From NCBI GenBank assembly GCA_905205995.1, contig CAJLFU010000032.1, forward strand, positions 1 to 19,969: a DNA stretch of 19,969 nt, in the 5' to 3' direction. This document shows positions 1 to 6,355 of the stretch, piece after piece. The stretch's first letter is position 1, and the number at the start of each line of letters is the position of its first letter. This DNA comes from an uncultured Haemophilus sp. GTDB lineage: Bacteria > Pseudomonadota > Gammaproteobacteria > Enterobacterales > Pasteurellaceae. The notes beneath the pieces are model-generated. The model saw only the letters and a list, made by a program, of their open reading frames with translations, did no database searches and had not been told where the DNA came from. The position numbers and the translations under genes are program-made.

Positions 1-314
1 TAGTAAAAATGCGCATAAAGGTTTTTAGGACAATTCTGGGGATGAAAACAATCACAAAAATGATCGCTTTTTACTTGGGCTGTGATACACCAACGTTGAT
101 TCGCTCTATCTTGATTGGCCAAAATAAACCAAATCGCCGATGAGTTTTCCGCCCTCGCTTGAATATTACGTAAGAAAAAATAAAGCCGTTGTTGCTCTTT
201 TTCGAGAAAATATTTGGGATCGTTTTTCTGCCATTTAGGCAATGTAAACGCTAACGTTAAGCTTAAAATAAATAATACAATCAAGGTTTCTAATAAGGTT
301 ATCCCTTTATACAT
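1..314 (-). CDS. comN: ComN-like competence pseudopilin (partial, 3' end outside window)
   Basis: This minus-strand frame starts at ATG 314-312 and stays open to the window edge, giving about 104 residues. It was read by hand. The N-terminus, MYKGITLLETLIVLFILSL, is a classic type IV prepilin signal: a short basic leader ending in Gly, then a hydrophobic helix with Glu at mature position 5 (G|ITLLE). Prepilin peptidase (PilD/ComE-type) should cleave after Gly4. A good Shine-Dalgarno (GAAGG) lies about 8 nt upstream. From family knowledge, H. influenzae carries a comNOPQ minor-pseudopilin operon next to suhB and under competence control; the divergent suhB and the CRP-S site here match that arrangement. 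The product probably belongs to the DNA-uptake pseudopilus in the inner membrane and periplasm. The specific name comN rests on context and the prepilin motif, so another minor pseudopilin is possible. Confidence 0.72.
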   Translation of the reverse strand, partial: MYKGITLLETLIVLFILSLTLAFTLPKWQKNDPKYFLEKEQQRLYFFLRNIQARAENSSAIWFILANQDRANQRWCITAQVKSDHFCDCFHPQNCPKNLYAHFY

Positions 315-332
315 AAAATGCCTTCTTTTTTG

Positions 333-341
333 ACCGCACTT
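333..341 (-). repeat. DNA uptake signal sequence (USS)
   Basis: Perfect 9-mer ACCGCACTT, the complement of AAGTGCGGT, in the leader between comN and its CRP-S site. Confidence 0.9.
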
Positions 342-380
342 TAAAAGCCCTTTAGAAGAAAGCCAAATTGGCTACTTTAT

Positions 381-402
381 TTTTGCGATACTGATCGCAA
401 AT
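381..402 (-). promoter_or_regulatory. CRP-S competence operator (Sxy/CRP-dependent) for comN
   Basis: A near-perfect palindrome, TTTTGCGATACTGATCGCAA followed by AT, matches the H. influenzae CRP-S consensus TTTTGCGATCTAGATCGCAA/AA in both half sites (TGCGA and TCGCA). C in the core, in place of the T of canonical CRP sites (TGTGA), is what makes such sites depend on Sxy/TfoX. The centre lies about 77 nt upstream of the comN start, which suits an activator site. It is also upstream of the divergent suhB promoter, but comN is the expected target. Confidence 0.85.
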
Positions 403-445
403 TTCCTTTAAAAAACGGGAAAAACCGTGAATTAAACATTTTCAA

Positions 446-474
446 CTGGCTATTTACTAAAACTCCCTTATAAT
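446..474 (+). promoter_or_regulatory. Candidate sigma70 promoter of suhB
   Basis: A perfect -10 hexamer TATAAT (469-474) has a -35-like CTGGCT (446-451, 3 of 6 consensus bases) at an ideal 17-nt spacing. The predicted transcript would start near 481, leaving a leader of about 34 nt before the suhB ATG. The weak -35 keeps confidence moderate. Confidence 0.55.
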
Positions 475-514
475 AGGCGACCTATTTATCTGTTCTTTAA
501 AATCTGGTGGAAAT

Positions 515-1315
515 ATGAATCCAATGTTAAATATCGCTATTCGTGCGGCACGAAAAGCGGGCAACGTGATTGCTAAAAACTATGAGCGCCGTGATGACAT
601 CCAAACAAGTAAAAAAGGTATTAATGATTATGTGACCAGCGTCGATAAAGCCGCTGAAGCTGAGATCATTGAAATTATCCAAAAATCTTATCCTGATCAC
701 ACAATTATCAGTGAAGAACGTGGTGCATTAGAAGGCAAAGACAGCGATATTCAATGGGTGATTGATCCACTAGATGGCACAACCAACTTTGTAAAAGGTT
801 TGCCACATTTCTCTGTTTCTATTGCTATCCGTGTAAAAAACCGTACCGAAGTAGGTGTGGTTTACGATCCTATTCGTAATGAATTATTCACTGCTGTGCG
901 TGGTGAAGGCGCAAAATTAAATGAAGTACGTTTACGTGTCGATAGCCAAAATGAACTTAATGGGGCGATTTTAGCCACCGGTTTCCCATTCAAACAACCA
1001 AGCTTGATGCCAACTCAATTTGCTATCATGAATAACTTAATTGATGAAGCAGCAGATTTCCGTCGTACGGGTTCTGCCGCATTAGACCTTTGCTATGTGG
1101 CTTCAGGTCGCGTTGACGGTTATTTCGAAATGGGCTTAAAACCTTGGGATTGCGCAGCAGGTGATTTAATCGTGCGTGAAGCAGGCGGTTTAGTGTGTGA
1201 TTTCAATGCGGGTCATGGCTATTTACGCTCAGGCAACATCGTGGCTGCACCAGCGCGTATTTTAAAAGAAATGCTAAATAAAATTCAGCCTTGCCTAACT
1301 GAACAAGTGAAGTAA
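515..1315 (+). CDS. suhB: Inositol-1-monophosphatase SuhB
   Basis: This 266-residue protein belongs to the Mg-dependent inositol monophosphatase/FIG superfamily and would hydrolyse myo-inositol-1-phosphate to inositol and phosphate in the cytoplasm. The metal-binding signatures are all visible: EE at 67-68 (SEERG), DPLDGT at 84-89 (WVIDPLDGTTNF) and the C-terminal WDCAAGD around Asp212. Length matches E. coli SuhB (267). In E. coli, SuhB also joins the NusA/ribosomal RNA antitermination complex; whether that holds here is inference from orthology. The start is ATG 515 with GGTGG a few bases upstream. The gene is divergent from comN and convergent with bioB, from which it is separated by a strong hairpin terminator. 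It is probably monocistronic. No anomalies are seen. Confidence 0.95.
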   Translation: MNPMLNIAIRAARKAGNVIAKNYERRDDIQTSKKGINDYVTSVDKAAEAEIIEIIQKSYPDHTIISEERGALEGKDSDIQWVIDPLDGTTNFVKGLPHFSVSIAIRVKNRTEVGVVYDPIRNELFTAVRGEGAKLNEVRLRVDSQNELNGAILATGFPFKQPSLMPTQFAIMNNLIDEAADFRRTGSAALDLCYVASGRVDGYFEMGLKPWDCAAGDLIVREAGGLVCDFNAGHGYLRSGNIVAAPARILKEMLNKIQPCLTEQVK

Positions 1316-1323
1316 GACTCAAT

Positions 1324-1354
1324 AAAAAGTGCGGTAGATTTCACCGCACTTTTT
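1324..1354. terminator. Bidirectional intrinsic terminator made of two inverted USSs
   Basis: A perfect 12-bp stem (1324-1335 with 1343-1354, arms AAAAAGTGCGGT and ACCGCACTTTTT) closes a 7-nt loop. It is followed by a T run on the plus strand and carries a T run on the minus strand. Each arm contains one complete uptake signal. It lies between the convergent suhB and bioB and can terminate both. Confidence 0.92.
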
Positions 1355-1360
1355 TTATGA

Positions 1361-2377
1361 CTAATTTCTGTCGAGTGGTTTTCTATTTTCTTCCGTTTCC
1401 GGCTCAAGATCCAATTTAGCCATGAGCAGCTGATCGCCATCTTCTTCTGGATTACCTGTCACTAACAATTTATCACCATAGAAAATGGAATTCGCTCCCG
1501 CCATAAAGCACATGGCTTGCATTTCTTCACTCATGCCTTGACGACCTGCAGAAAGACGAACATAACTTTTCGGCATAGTAATACGAGCAACGGCAATAGT
1601 GCGAACAAACTCTGTCCAATCTAAATCAGCTGCATCTGCCATTGGTGTGCCTTCTACTTTCACTAATTGGTTAATTGGTACGGACTCTGGCTGCGGATCA
1701 AGATTTGCCAAACTTGCAATGAGACCAGCTCGCTCTTTACGGGTTTCGTTCATGCCCACAATACCGCCACAGCAAACTTTCAAACCGACACGACGCACTT
1801 TTCCTAATGTGCTTAAACGATCATCAAAACGGCGTGTACCAATGACATTGTGGTAATTCTCTGGTGCGGTATCAAGATTGTGGTTGTAATAATCCAATCC
1901 CGCATCTTTTAACTCTTCCGCCATACCATCTTGCAGCAACCCAAAGGTCCCGCAAGTTTCTAAGCCAATATCTTTTACCGCACGAATAATTGCCGTCACT
2001 TTTTCCATATCTTTAGGCTTAGGACCACGCCATGCTGCGCCCATACAAAAACGTCCTGCACCACGTGCTTTCGCAATTTTGGCTTTTTCAACAATTTCAT
2101 CAATATCCAAGATCTGCTGATTTTGTACGCCTGTTTGATAACGTGCTGATTGTGGGCAATAACCACAATCCTCTGGACAGCCACCCGTTTTAATCGACAT
2201 CAACGTCGATAACTGTATCGCGCCAGGGTTGAAATGCTCTCGATGCACTTGAGCCGCACGATAGACTAATTCTAAAAAAGGTGTTTCAAACAACGCTTCT
2301 ACTTTACAAACAGACCAATACTCTACTGATGGATGGGGTGTAATAGATGAAAGCTGTACTACATTTGTTGTGGTCAT
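1361..2377 (-). CDS. bioB: Biotin synthase BioB
   Basis: A 338-residue radical SAM enzyme that inserts sulfur into dethiobiotin in the last step of biotin synthesis. The [4Fe-4S]/SAM motif CPEDCGYC gives Cys67, Cys71 and Cys74. The ligands of the second (2Fe-2S) cluster are recognisable by a constant offset of 14 from E. coli BioB (Cys97, Cys128, Cys188, Arg260): Cys111, Cys142, Cys202 and Arg274. The YNHNLDT motif (164-170) is also present. The ATG at 2377 has AGGA about 8 nt upstream. The gene lies 73 nt downstream of thiQ on the same strand with no hairpin between them and no convincing promoter, so it is likely read through from the thiBPQ transcript. No other bio gene is in the window. 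The enzyme looks complete and active. Confidence 0.97.
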   Translation of the reverse strand: MTTTNVVQLSSITPHPSVEYWSVCKVEALFETPFLELVYRAAQVHREHFNPGAIQLSTLMSIKTGGCPEDCGYCPQSARYQTGVQNQQILDIDEIVEKAKIAKARGAGRFCMGAAWRGPKPKDMEKVTAIIRAVKDIGLETCGTFGLLQDGMAEELKDAGLDYYNHNLDTAPENYHNVIGTRRFDDRLSTLGKVRRVGLKVCCGGIVGMNETRKERAGLIASLANLDPQPESVPINQLVKVEGTPMADAADLDWTEFVRTIAVARITMPKSYVRLSAGRQGMSEEMQAMCFMAGANSIFYGDKLLVTGNPEEDGDQLLMAKLDLEPETEENRKPLDRN

Positions 2378-2450
2378 TATATTTTCCTCGTTTAAGCTAT
2401 GTCGCTTTGATTAAGTTGAGCATATTACTCTGCAATATGATAAAAAGAGA

Positions 2451-3080
2451 TCAGATCACTTTTCCTTGATGAATTTCAATCACTCGATCAATATGCCGTT
2501 CAATTTCTTTGGGTTGATGTGTCACTAATAACATGGTGAGCTTTTTCTCTTCACATAATTGATCCATTAAATCCTGCATTTCAATGCGTAATTTAGGATC
2601 AAGAGCTGAAAAAGGCTCATCCAATAATAAAATGGGTTTATCTCGTAGCAAACAGCGCGCTAACGCTACTCGCTGTTTTTGTCCACCTGAAAGTGCGGTC
2701 GGTTTTCTCGTTAAAAAATCCTGTAAATTGACCGCTCTTGCAGCTTGTTCTACAAGCGCTTTTTCTTCTGCATTCAAGGCTAAATTCGGTTTTAAACCTA
2801 AAGCGATATTCTCTTCTACGGAAAGATGAGTAAAGAGATTATTTTCCTGAAATAGCATAGAAACGGGGCGTTCAAAAGGTGCCGTTTTGGTATGATTTTC
2901 ACCATTTAGCCAAATATCCCCACTATCAGCATATTCAAAGCCAGCAATTAAATTCAGTAAGGTACTTTTTCCTGCGCCACTTTCACCAATGATGGCGATT
3001 TTTTCCTGGGCTTGAATCTGTAAATCAAATACCATCGGCATGGATTGATAATTGAAGACCACATTATTTAATTTAATCAT
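2451..3080 (-). CDS. thiQ: Thiamine ABC transporter ATP-binding protein ThiQ
   Basis: This 209-residue ABC ATPase powers import of thiamine and its phosphates. Walker A GESGAGKS is at 32-39, the Q-loop at about Gln78, signature LSGGQ at 130-134, Walker B LLLDEP at 151-156 and the switch His at 188 (VTHQ). I chose ATG 3080 (MIKLNN...) over an in-frame ATG seven codons upstream. It has AAGGAA at good spacing, it overlaps the last 8 nt of thiP as expected for translational coupling, and the extra residues (MKGRRNN) look unlike the family. The window gives the full ThiB-ThiP-ThiQ order. An uptake signal falls in the coding sequence immediately before the signature motif. Regulation should come from the riboswitch upstream of thiB. 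Confidence 0.93.
   Translation of the reverse strand: MIKLNNVVFNYQSMPMVFDLQIQAQEKIAIIGESGAGKSTLLNLIAGFEYADSGDIWLNGENHTKTAPFERPVSMLFQENNLFTHLSVEENIALGLKPNLALNAEEKALVEQAARAVNLQDFLTRKPTALSGGQKQRVALARCLLRDKPILLLDEPFSALDPKLRIEMQDLMDQLCEEKKLTMLLVTHQPKEIERHIDRVIEIHQGKVI
2691..2699 (+). repeat. DNA uptake signal sequence (USS)
   Basis: Perfect AAGTGCGGT inside thiQ. On the coding strand it encodes the Thr-Ala-Leu that runs into the LSGGQ signature motif. Confidence 0.9.
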
Positions 3081-4677
3081 GTTGTTCCTTCTGCCCTTCA
3101 ATAAACATAAATAAACCTAAACATAAGCCCAATAAAATCAATGCCGTCACTGCTGCTTCTTGGCTTCGATATTGCCCGATTTGTTGATAAAGCAAATGAG
3201 GCAAAGAAGTAAAATCAGGGCTACCAAATAAGGCTATCGCTGTAAAATCGCCGAGTGATAAAGTCGTTGCGAGTGCCAAAGCATATTTCAACGGGGCTTT
3301 TAGCAACGGATATTCAATTAAACAAAAACGCTGCCAGCCTGTAATATTCAGCGATAAACAGAGTTTTTCATAATATTGCATCGATTGATTCATTGGTGTA
3401 TTGAGAATTTTGATAACAAATGGCAAGGCAGCCAAGGCGTTACAAACAGATACCACTACAAACAAATGCCCTGCTGAAAAATCAATATCTTGTAACCAAA
3501 GGAATAAGCCGACTGCTAAAACGATCGTCGGAATGGCTAAAATCATCATGCCCCCCGTTAAAATCAAGTGAGCTAATTTAGGGTGATATAACCATTGCAG
3601 TTGACGGGAAAGTAACAATAAGAAGAATCCAAATAATACCGATAAAATCCCGGCTGTCGGCGCCATGGTTAATGAATAAGCAAGTGCTTTCCATAATTGT
3701 GGGTTTTGCCAATAACCAAATAATTGAGTTGCAGATAAACCTTGAAAAATAATATTGAATAAGGGAGTTAAAATAAATAAGCACACCGAGAATAAGACAA
3801 AAACATGTCCAAATTTGACCGCACTTGAAACAGGTAAAACCCATCGATAACGTTGCGAAATCTGGGTTTCAGGTGCTTTTGCCCAATATTGTGAAAGCGA
3901 AAATAACGCAAAACAAAACGCAAATTGCACAAGCGCAAAAAGTGCGGCTTTAGGTAAATCGAATTCAAAGAAAATAGCTTGGTAAATCGCGACTTCTAAT
4001 GTGCTGTTTTGTGGTCCACCACCTAGAGCCAATACAATCGTAAAGCTAGTGAAACATAGCATAAAAATCAATACAAAGGCTGACACGATTTGGCTTTTCA
4101 AATAAGGCCATTCAATTAAATGGAAAAATGTGAAACCTTTGATATTCAATTGTGCCGCGAGTTGATGCTGTTCAGTCGGAACACTTTGCAAAGCCTGCAA
4201 ACTCATTCGTGCCGCTAAAGGAATATTAAAAAATAAATGAGCAATAAGAATGCCACTTAAACCATAAATGGAGGGTTTCCACGAAATACCTAAGGTTTGC
4301 AGCAGTTGTGTTAGCCAACCGGCAGTGCCATAAATACCAATTAGACCGAAAATAGCCAGTAATGCAGGCAAAACAAAGGTGAGGGAAAAAATGCGTAAAA
4401 TGAGCGATTTACCTTTGAAATCTACATAGAAAAAAGCGCGAGCAAATAAAGTTCCAATTACGCTAGAAAGCAAGGCTGACAAGAATGCCTGCCCGATACT
4501 AAAAGCGATGACTTGATGCAAATAATCGTCTTGTAAGAAATCAGATAAGGCATAATCACTTCCAACTGAAAAAACAGCAGAAAGTGAAAAACCATAGAGT
4601 AAAACAATGAAAAAAATGACCGCACTTCCGCCCAAATAATGGCGAGGACGAAAATGCGGATGTTGCAATAAGCTCAT
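3073..4677 (-). CDS. thiP: Thiamine ABC transporter permease ThiP
   Basis: This inner-membrane permease has about 534 residues and two fused transmembrane halves, as in E. coli ThiP. Many hydrophobic segments are visible, beginning at YLGGSAVIFFIVLLYGF. Each half ends in an EAA-type loop that contacts ThiQ, near EWPYLKSQIVSAF and EYPLLKAPLKYAL. It forms the channel of the thiamine importer with ThiB and two ThiQ. I prefer ATG 4677. A GTG two codons upstream (4683) overlaps the thiB stop as TAGTG and is also possible. Neither start has a strong Shine-Dalgarno, so coupling to thiB translation is likely. The 3' end overlaps thiQ by 8 nt. Two uptake signals lie inside the gene, plus one near-miss copy at about 3938. 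Confidence 0.94.
   Translation of the reverse strand: MSLLQHPHFRPRHYLGGSAVIFFIVLLYGFSLSAVFSVGSDYALSDFLQDDYLHQVIAFSIGQAFLSALLSSVIGTLFARAFFYVDFKGKSLILRIFSLTFVLPALLAIFGLIGIYGTAGWLTQLLQTLGISWKPSIYGLSGILIAHLFFNIPLAARMSLQALQSVPTEQHQLAAQLNIKGFTFFHLIEWPYLKSQIVSAFVLIFMLCFTSFTIVLALGGGPQNSTLEVAIYQAIFFEFDLPKAALFALVQFAFCFALFSLSQYWAKAPETQISQRYRWVLPVSSAVKFGHVFVLFSVCLFILTPLFNIIFQGLSATQLFGYWQNPQLWKALAYSLTMAPTAGILSVLFGFFLLLLSRQLQWLYHPKLAHLILTGGMMILAIPTIVLAVGLFLWLQDIDFSAGHLFVVVSVCNALAALPFVIKILNTPMNQSMQYYEKLCLSLNITGWQRFCLIEYPLLKAPLKYALALATTLSLGDFTAIALFGSPDFTSLPHLLYQQIGQYRSQEAAVTALILLGLCLGLFMFIEGQKEQHD
3818..3826 (-). repeat. DNA uptake signal sequence (USS)
   Basis: Perfect ACCGCACTT inside thiP. Confidence 0.9.
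4619..4627 (-). repeat. DNA uptake signal sequence (USS)
   Basis: Perfect ACCGCACTT near the 5' end of thiP, just upstream of its first transmembrane segment on the coding strand. Confidence 0.9.
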
Positions 4678-4682
4678 TAACA

Positions 4683-5681
4683 CTACTTAGATAAAGCTTT
4701 TTGCCATTGATTGATCCAGCCTTTAAGCTGCTCACTTGTCACCATTGTGGTATCTAAAATACGCATTGATTTTGCGCGAGAATTAAGCGCATCAATATGA
4801 CTTTCGATATTGGTCTCTACCACGGGTAACATGACATTATTTTTAGCAATATCTGCTTGAGCTTGTGGTGAAAGTAAGAATCCTAGAAACTCATCAGCAC
4901 AGCTATTATTACGGTTAGCAACTTTTGCCGCGACTTCAACTTGTAATACGCTACCCTCTGCAAATTCTGTTGCCACATAATTATCTTTTTGTTCAGAAAG
5001 AATATGGTAAATCGGTGAAGTATTTACACTTAAAACCACATCACCTTCGCCTTTTAAGAAGGCCCCATAAGACTCGGTCCAACCTTTGGTGACCGTGACA
5101 GTATGTTTAGAAAGAGTTTTCCAGGCATTTACCACGTCAGCTTCTGGATAAACTGCATTCATCCAAAGCAATAAGCCTCGTCCAATACTGCTTGTACGCG
5201 GATCTTGATATAATACTTTAAGATCTTGACGCTCAACTAATTCTTTTAAGCTCTTTGGTGGATTAGCCAGTTTATTTTTATCATAAATAAATGCATATTG
5301 CGCATAATCGAATGGTAAGAACGTATTATTTTCCCATTTAATCGGCAAACGTAACTGGCTTAAATCCACTTTATTTGGCTCAAAAATATTGAGTTTTTGT
5401 GCATCCTCAATTTGATAACTATCTAAACCGAGCACGACATCCGCCTTAATTTTTTTACCTTCTAGACGAACACGGTTAAACAAAGTGCCATTATTGTCAA
5501 AAGCCACATAATTCAGCTTACATTGTGGGAATTGTTGTTCAAAAGCCGCTTTAACTTTTGGCCCAGCACTCCAATCAGCACTAAATGAATCATAAGTATA
5601 AACATCTACTGTTTGAGGAGCAGCTTGTGCAAAAGCGGAAGCGGTAAAAAGTGCGGTTAAAATGGGAAGCGTTTTGTTCAT
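4683..5681 (-). CDS. thiB: Periplasmic thiamine-binding protein ThiB (TbpA)
   Basis: This 332-residue periplasmic solute-binding protein captures thiamine, TMP and TPP and delivers them to ThiPQ. It opens with a Sec signal peptide (MNKTLPILTALFTASAFAQA, cleavage after AQA). The mature start, TVDVYTYDSFSADWSAGP, is typical of the TbpA family, as are the later NNGTLFNRV, ADVVLGLDSY and VTKGWTESYGAF stretches. The ATG at 5681 has AAGGAG (positions 5690-5695) 8 nt upstream. It is the first gene of thiB-thiP-thiQ and is preceded by a TPP riboswitch. Its start codon sits inside an 8-bp inverted repeat that could hide it (see the expression platform entry). One uptake signal lies in the signal-peptide coding region. 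Confidence 0.96.
   Translation of the reverse strand: MNKTLPILTALFTASAFAQAAPQTVDVYTYDSFSADWSAGPKVKAAFEQQFPQCKLNYVAFDNNGTLFNRVRLEGKKIKADVVLGLDSYQIEDAQKLNIFEPNKVDLSQLRLPIKWENNTFLPFDYAQYAFIYDKNKLANPPKSLKELVERQDLKVLYQDPRTSSIGRGLLLWMNAVYPEADVVNAWKTLSKHTVTVTKGWTESYGAFLKGEGDVVLSVNTSPIYHILSEQKDNYVATEFAEGSVLQVEVAAKVANRNNSCADEFLGFLLSPQAQADIAKNNVMLPVVETNIESHIDALNSRAKSMRILDTTMVTSEQLKGWINQWQKALSK
5649..5657 (+). repeat. DNA uptake signal sequence (USS)
   Basis: Perfect AAGTGCGGT in the signal-peptide coding region of thiB. Confidence 0.9.
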
Positions 5682-5728
5682 TATGCGTTCTCCTTATTTT
5701 TGCATAACGAAACAGCATAATGAGATAA
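5679..5728 (-). promoter_or_regulatory. Riboswitch expression platform: start-codon hairpin and competing anti-aptamer strand
   Basis: In the thiB mRNA, CATTATGC (complement of 5722-5715) is an exact reverse complement of GCATAATG (complement of 5686-5679), which contains the thiB AUG. The resulting 8-bp stem would enclose the Shine-Dalgarno in a 28-nt loop. The same upstream strand, extended to CATTATGCTGTTTC (5722-5709), can instead pair with GAAACAGATAATG of the aptamer (5758-5746), giving 13 base pairs with one bulged G. The two helices exclude each other, so this looks like a translational on/off switch. It is inferred from sequence alone; no folding was computed. Confidence 0.6.
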
Positions 5729-5804
5729 TTAGTTTCCTACGCCAGCATTATCTGTTTCAGGTTCACGGGTGTTTCTCAGCCATTAATATAGGCACCCCGA
5801 CTAA
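5729..5804 (-). ncRNA. TPP riboswitch (THI element) aptamer
   Basis: Read on the minus strand, the conserved TPP aptamer core appears in order: CGGGGTGCC, GGCTGAGA, CACCC, GAACCTGA, then ATAATG and GCGTAGGAA. The helices can be traced: P1 TTAGT/ACTAA (5804-5800 with 5733-5729), P2 GGGTG/CACCC, a short P3 GCC/GGC with a 9-nt loop, and a short P5 CAG/CTG around ATAATG. It lies between a promoter and thiB, the first gene of the thiamine uptake operon, which is the expected location. TPP binding should lower expression of thiBPQ and perhaps bioB. Confidence 0.95.
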
Positions 5805-5812
5805 GTGCATGT

Positions 5813-5841
5813 AGTCTAACGTAAGGGAATTTTATCAACAA
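5813..5841 (-). promoter_or_regulatory. Candidate promoter of the thiBPQ(-bioB) operon
   Basis: On the minus strand, TTGTTG (5841-5836) is followed after exactly 17 nt by TAGACT (5818-5813, 4 of 6 consensus bases). Transcription would start near 5806, immediately before the P1 helix of the TPP aptamer, as expected for a riboswitch leader. Confidence 0.55.
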
Positions 5842-5903
5842 GTTATTTAACTTAAAAATGTTAATCTGATCACACTTTTATATCTGATTTATCATTTTTT
5901 GAG

Positions 5904-5932
5904 CAAAAGAAAACCTGCTAAAAAGCAGGTTT
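5904..5932 (-). terminator. Intrinsic terminator of grxD
   Basis: A 9-bp stem AAACCTGCT/AGCAGGTTT (5911-5919 with 5924-5932) with a 4-nt loop is followed on the minus strand by TCTTTTGC. It lies 22 nt after the grxD stop and upstream of the thiB promoter, insulating the thiamine operon from grxD transcription. The rest of 5842-5903 shows nothing I can identify. Confidence 0.8.
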
Positions 5933-5953
5933 ATCTTGGTAATCTATCGTCAA

Positions 5954-6280
5954 TTAAGCTTGATGTTTAGCCGCTACTTCGCTTAATAAAGTTTGAAGTT
6001 CGCCAGCTTGATACATTTCTAAAATAATATCACAACCACCAATTAACTCACCTTCTACCCATAATTGTGGGAAAGTTGGCCAGTTTGCATAAGCCGGTAA
6101 TTCAGCACGAATATCTGGGTGTTGAAGAATATCAACATAGCCGAAAGGCACTTTGCAATTCATTAATGCTTCAGATGCACGCGCAGAGAAACCACAAGAA
6201 GGTAATTTTGGTGAACCTTTCATGTAAATTAAAATTGGGTTTTCAGCAATTTGTTTTTTGATTTTGTCTAACGTTTCCAT
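5954..6280 (-). CDS. grxD: Monothiol glutaredoxin GrxD (Grx4)
   Basis: This 108-residue CGFS-type monothiol glutaredoxin has its active site CGFS at Cys29 (PSCGFSARA), the cis-proline stretch WPTFPQLWV and the GSH-binding GGCDI. From family knowledge such proteins bind a glutathione-ligated [2Fe-2S] cluster, often with BolA, and act in iron-sulfur cluster transfer and iron sensing in the cytoplasm rather than as general dithiol reductants. The ATG at 6280 has AAGGA at good spacing. The length is close to E. coli GrxD (115). It lies 75 nt downstream of a TPM-domain gene on the same strand, has its own candidate extended -10 promoter and ends in a hairpin terminator. It looks complete. Confidence 0.95.
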   Translation of the reverse strand: METLDKIKKQIAENPILIYMKGSPKLPSCGFSARASEALMNCKVPFGYVDILQHPDIRAELPAYANWPTFPQLWVEGELIGGCDIILEMYQAGELQTLLSEVAAKHQA

Positions 6281-6316
6281 AATGTTCCTTGTTCAAATAA
6301 GTCTGAATAGGGCGCT

Positions 6317-6325
6317 ATTCTAACA
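6317..6325 (-). promoter_or_regulatory. Candidate extended -10 promoter of grxD
   Basis: On the minus strand TGTTAGAAT reads as an extended -10 element (TGn followed by TAGAAT, 5 of 6 bases), about 37 nt upstream of the grxD ATG. There is no clear -35; TTTCAC at 18-nt spacing is weak. Read-through from the upstream TPM genes is an alternative. Confidence 0.4.
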
Positions 6326-6355
6326 TAAGATAGAACCTGAGTGAAAGACTTGGTC

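Noticed and set aside
1599..1856. 85-residue plus-strand open frame inside bioB
   Set aside because: It is antisense to a well-conserved enzyme, shows no recognisable domain and has no ribosome site.
3081..3101. Upstream in-frame ATG for ThiQ (adds MKGRRNN)
   Set aside because: The ATG at 3080 has a better-placed AAGGAA and matches the usual MIKL-type start, so the upstream start was dropped.
3930..3950. USS-like AAGTGCGGC in thiP
   Set aside because: The last base differs from the 9-mer, so it was not counted as a perfect uptake signal.
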